Shown here in pieces: positions 61,766-64,000 of a stretch of 64,000 nt of DNA. The notes under the pieces were generated by a model. That model was not told the origin of the DNA and ran no database searches. It saw only the letters and a list, made by a program, of their open reading frames with translations. The stretch is taken from positions 132,872-196,871 of the forward strand of contig NZ_QKZK01000005.1 in NCBI RefSeq assembly GCF_003254275.1. Direction: 5' to 3'. Each line of letters starts with the position of its first letter. The stretch's first letter is position 1. The position numbers and the translations under genes are program-made. Source of the stretch: Breznakibacter xylanolyticus. Lineage in GTDB: Bacteria; Bacteroidota; Bacteroidia; Bacteroidales; Marinilabiliaceae.

Positions 61766-63588
61766 ATGAACCACACATTATCCCAAGTGATTTGTATTGA
61801 CGAAGATAATGCGTCAACTGTCATGCCTGCATTACGGTATGTCCGGTAAAATTTTGCAACGATGGCAGCGGAAGCGTCATCTCTCTTAATCCGGAACTCT
61901 GCATCGCCTGCGGTGCCTGCATTGATGCCTGTACCCACCAGGCTCGCTACTTTGTTGATGACACCGATTTTTTTCTCGAAGAAGCAGAACGGGGCGTACC
62001 CATGATCGCCATTGTGGCACCGGCCATTGCTGCTAATATGCCCGACAGCTATCTGAAATTAAACGGATACTTAAAAAGCAAAGGTGTTGCTGCTGTTTTT
62101 GACGTCAGCTTTGGTGCCGAACTAACTGTAAAATCGTACCTGCAACACATCAAAAAAAACCAACCGACCACTGTCATCGCTCAACCCTGCCCGGCCATTG
62201 TGACCTATATTCAGCTCTATCAGCCGGAACTTATTCCCTACCTTGCACCGGCCGACAGCCCCATGCTGCATCTCATCAAAATGGTGCATGCCTCTTTCCC
62301 TCAATACAAAAACCATCGTGTGGTGGTCATCTCGCCATGCGTGGCAAAAAAACGGGAGTTCGAAGAAACAGGCTTGGGCGACTACAACGTCACCATGAAG
62401 ACACTCATGGATGCGATGGAATTTGAAGGCGTCAACATCCATGATTTTCAGGCCACCCCTTACGACAACCCTCCGGCCGAAAGAGCAGTATTGTTCTCAT
62501 CGCCGGGAGGGCTCACCCGCACCGTTTTGCGTGAAGCGCCTGAATTGGCTGACAGAATCCGAAAAATAGAGGGACCGTCGCTCATCTATCCCTACCTGAA
62601 AGAACTGCCCGAACAAATCGCATCGGGTCGAGCACCCCTGCTTATCGACTGCCTCAACTGCCATTTGGGTTGCAACGGTGGAACAGGAACCGCGAACCGT
62701 AAAACGGCCGCCGACATACTTGAAACACGCATAGATGCCCGCTGCAGCGAGGCAAAAGCCAGGTACACTCCTAATTTCATACAGCGAACACTAAAACAAC
62801 ATCCCCTTAAACAAACCATTGACAGCCATTGGAAAAATAATACGTACAGCCGATCCTATCATAACCTTAGCCACAAAGTAGATTTACGCATCCCCGATGA
62901 TCAAGCACTGAAAACCATCTATCGTAAAATGAACAAATTTGCGGACGATGACATTAAAAACTGCTCATCGTGCGGCTACGGTAGTTGCGAACAAATGGCA
63001 GTGGCCATCTTTAACGGACTTAACAAACCCGAAAACTGTCACCATAACACGCTTGCGGTGTTTACCGAAACGGCCATGAGCATCAATGAAACCATTCAGG
63101 AAATAAGTGCCAACACCCAAAACATCAACATGGTGTCGGTTGAACTATATGAGCTGACGAATAAATTGCGCAAAGAATTCAACCGACTCAAGGACGACGT
63201 GCTGCACAACACCACGCTAATCCGCGATTTTGACAAAATCACCGAATCGCTCAATAACATCTCCCGCCAAACCAACCTCTTATCGGTGAACGCATCCATC
63301 GAAGCCTCACGAGCCGGCGAAGTGGGTCGTGGCTTTGCCGTGGTGGCGCGCGAAGTAAAATCCCTGGCCGAACAATCGGGCAACGAATCGAATAAAATCA
63401 AACCCTACCTGACTCGCTTTGAAGGGGTTTTCAAAAATGTTTCGGAAAACATTGTGGATGCCACCCGGGAATTTGAGCATTCAGCAGAAATCACAGGTGA
63501 AGTGGCCAAATCAATTGAAAACCTGGCTGTCGCACTCGAATTCCTGAGTGAAAAAGCAGGTGACTTGTTGCGGTTTAAGGAGAATTGA
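61766..63588 (+). CDS. [FeFe]-hydrogenase-like Fe-S sensor fused to chemoreceptor signalling domain (frameshifted N-terminus)
   Basis: The intact downstream frame opens at 62002 (528 residues), but the same frame is clear back to 61810 and encodes two ferredoxin clusters: [16 protein letters not shown] and [14 protein letters not shown] 61766 gives [15 protein letters not shown] in another frame; one base is missing near 61808, so the full protein would have about 607 residues. After the ferredoxin part comes a hydrogenase large-subunit-like domain with degenerate H-cluster motifs: QPCPA (C63 from 62002), SPCVAKKRE (C113) and [12 protein letters not shown] (C217-C224). Then an Fe-S motif [13 protein letters not shown]...C (C321-C346) and a methyl-accepting signalling helix pair with [40 protein letters not shown] soluble redox or hydrogen sensor is inferred. 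Confidence 0.85.
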
Positions 63589-63629
63589 TGGCCATTGCGG
63601 TTCTCTGAAACGGAACGCAAATAAAATAC

Positions 63630-63666
63630 AAAGGCGCAAAGTCACTCAAAAGTGCTTTGCGCCTTT
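63630..63666. terminator. Hairpin after the sensor gene
   Basis: AAAGGCGCAAAG.CACT pairs with AGTG.CTTTGCGCCTTT; resembles the terminators at 51601 and 52421 (GCAAAG...CTTTGC core). Confidence 0.75.
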
Positions 63667-63812
63667 GCTTATCCGGTTCACTCAACCCATCTTGCAGCTT
63701 TCCATCCAAAATTCATTAAAAAAACACCTTTTTTCACCTCAAAATAGGCTCTTTTGCTCTATTTGCTTTTGTAATACATTGATAATCAGTGTCTGAATTT
63801 TCGAAAAATCAT

Positions 63813-64000
63813 TTGTAGTACACAAGGGGGTATTGTATATCAGCGGTTTACATGTTTACTTTGGGGCATGTATTTCAAAGTATCCATGCGCACCAACCCC
63901 GAAACGGGAATCTATAGCGGTTATTACCGTGTTTAGTGGAGAGCTAGCGTCATTACGCTACCTTTACAAAGCGAAAATCTGTAGTACACAAATCCGAACT
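63813..64000 (+). mobile_element. Degenerate insertion-sequence fragment (IS1634-like)
   Basis: A 12-base sequence TGTAGTACACAA occurs at 63814-63825 and 63980-63991, 166 bases apart. Between them ATG 63868 encodes MYFKVSMRTNPETGIYSGYY, like the start of a Bacteroidetes IS1634-type transposase (normal continuation YYRLVESYRN). The continuation LVES is found one base out of frame (from 63932), followed by a stop and a TAGCGT/ACGCTA hairpin (63945-63960). This looks like an internally deleted, decayed element. Family assignment is from memory. Confidence 0.5.
63868..63936 (+). pseudogene. Transposase N-terminal remnant
   Basis: 22 codons with a stop at 63934; the reading frame is broken relative to the expected YYRLVES. 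No downstream transposase domains exist before the window ends. Confidence 0.45.

Noticed and set aside
61800..61815. Programmed -1 frameshifting in the hydrogenase-like sensor
   Set aside because: No X XXY YYZ slippery heptamer and no suitable downstream pseudoknot was seen; a one-base deletion or error is simpler.

Overview
The window is a continuous piece of chromosome from an anaerobic, fermentative, polysaccharide-using member of the Bacteroidetes, most likely Bacteroidales or Marinilabiliales. The evidence is the Bacteroidetes-type promoter -7 box (TAnnTTTGC) found before many genes, the near absence of Shine-Dalgarno sites, and family-typical genes: putative porin, HU-HIG protein, long-form IspG, NUDIX-type sugar regulator, four-helix-bundle S23 protein and an EF-G2 paralogue. 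I cannot name the genus. Most of the window is ordinary core genome, with short accessory insertions and several intergenic repeat arrays.

Layout. 1-7.2 kb: end of a thioredoxin gene, then a cellulose/cellobiose module (NUDIX-fold regulator, GPH sugar symporter, cellobiose phosphorylase GH94, lipoprotein GH9 cellulase). The regulator and the transporter share a palindromic operator-like site. 7.5-15.1 kb: putative porin, MltF-like lytic transglycosylase, CoA-type NUDIX hydrolase, LolE-like permease, a 41-bp tandem repeat array and an EamA transporter. 15.1-18.0 kb: a zinc operon on the minus strand (zur-znuA-znuC-znuB) with a clear Zur box over its -7 box. 18.3-22.8 kb: methylmalonyl-CoA mutase mutA and mutB, separated by an S23 gene carried on a segment with terminal inverted repeats. 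22.8-31 kb: recQ, tatC, lptB-like gene, tRNA-Leu, and tig-clpP-clpX, followed by a second palindromic repeat array.

31.5-46.9 kb: cardiolipin synthase, ribD, a CoA-transferase that would complete a succinate-to-propionate route with MutAB, a small heat-shock gene with a sigma-54-like promoter, 6-phosphogluconolactonase, an outer-membrane porin, an ECF sigma/anti-sigma/two-Spy-like envelope-stress operon, obg, adk, hpt, ispD and pdxB. 47-52.5 kb: a three-gene WYL regulator/GyrI-like/radical-SAM cluster, two paralogous Asp-rich lipoproteins flanking an HU-HIG gene with a third repeat array, and a VapBC-like toxin-antitoxin cassette lying between two nearly identical terminators. 52.5-61.5 kb: ispG, an SGNH hydrolase, a Kef-type antiporter, a CvfB-like S1 protein, gmhA, and an EF-G2-like factor lacking the catalytic histidine.

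61.6-63.6 kb holds the most unusual gene: two ferredoxin clusters, an [FeFe]-hydrogenase-like domain and a further Fe-S domain fused to a chemoreceptor signalling domain, behind a long structured leader. Its first codons are separated from the rest by a one-base frameshift. The window closes in a degenerate insertion-sequence remnant. The three repeat arrays (13.7, 31.1 and 50.8 kb) differ in sequence but share a 41-43 bp period and a GC-rich core bounded by A/T runs.
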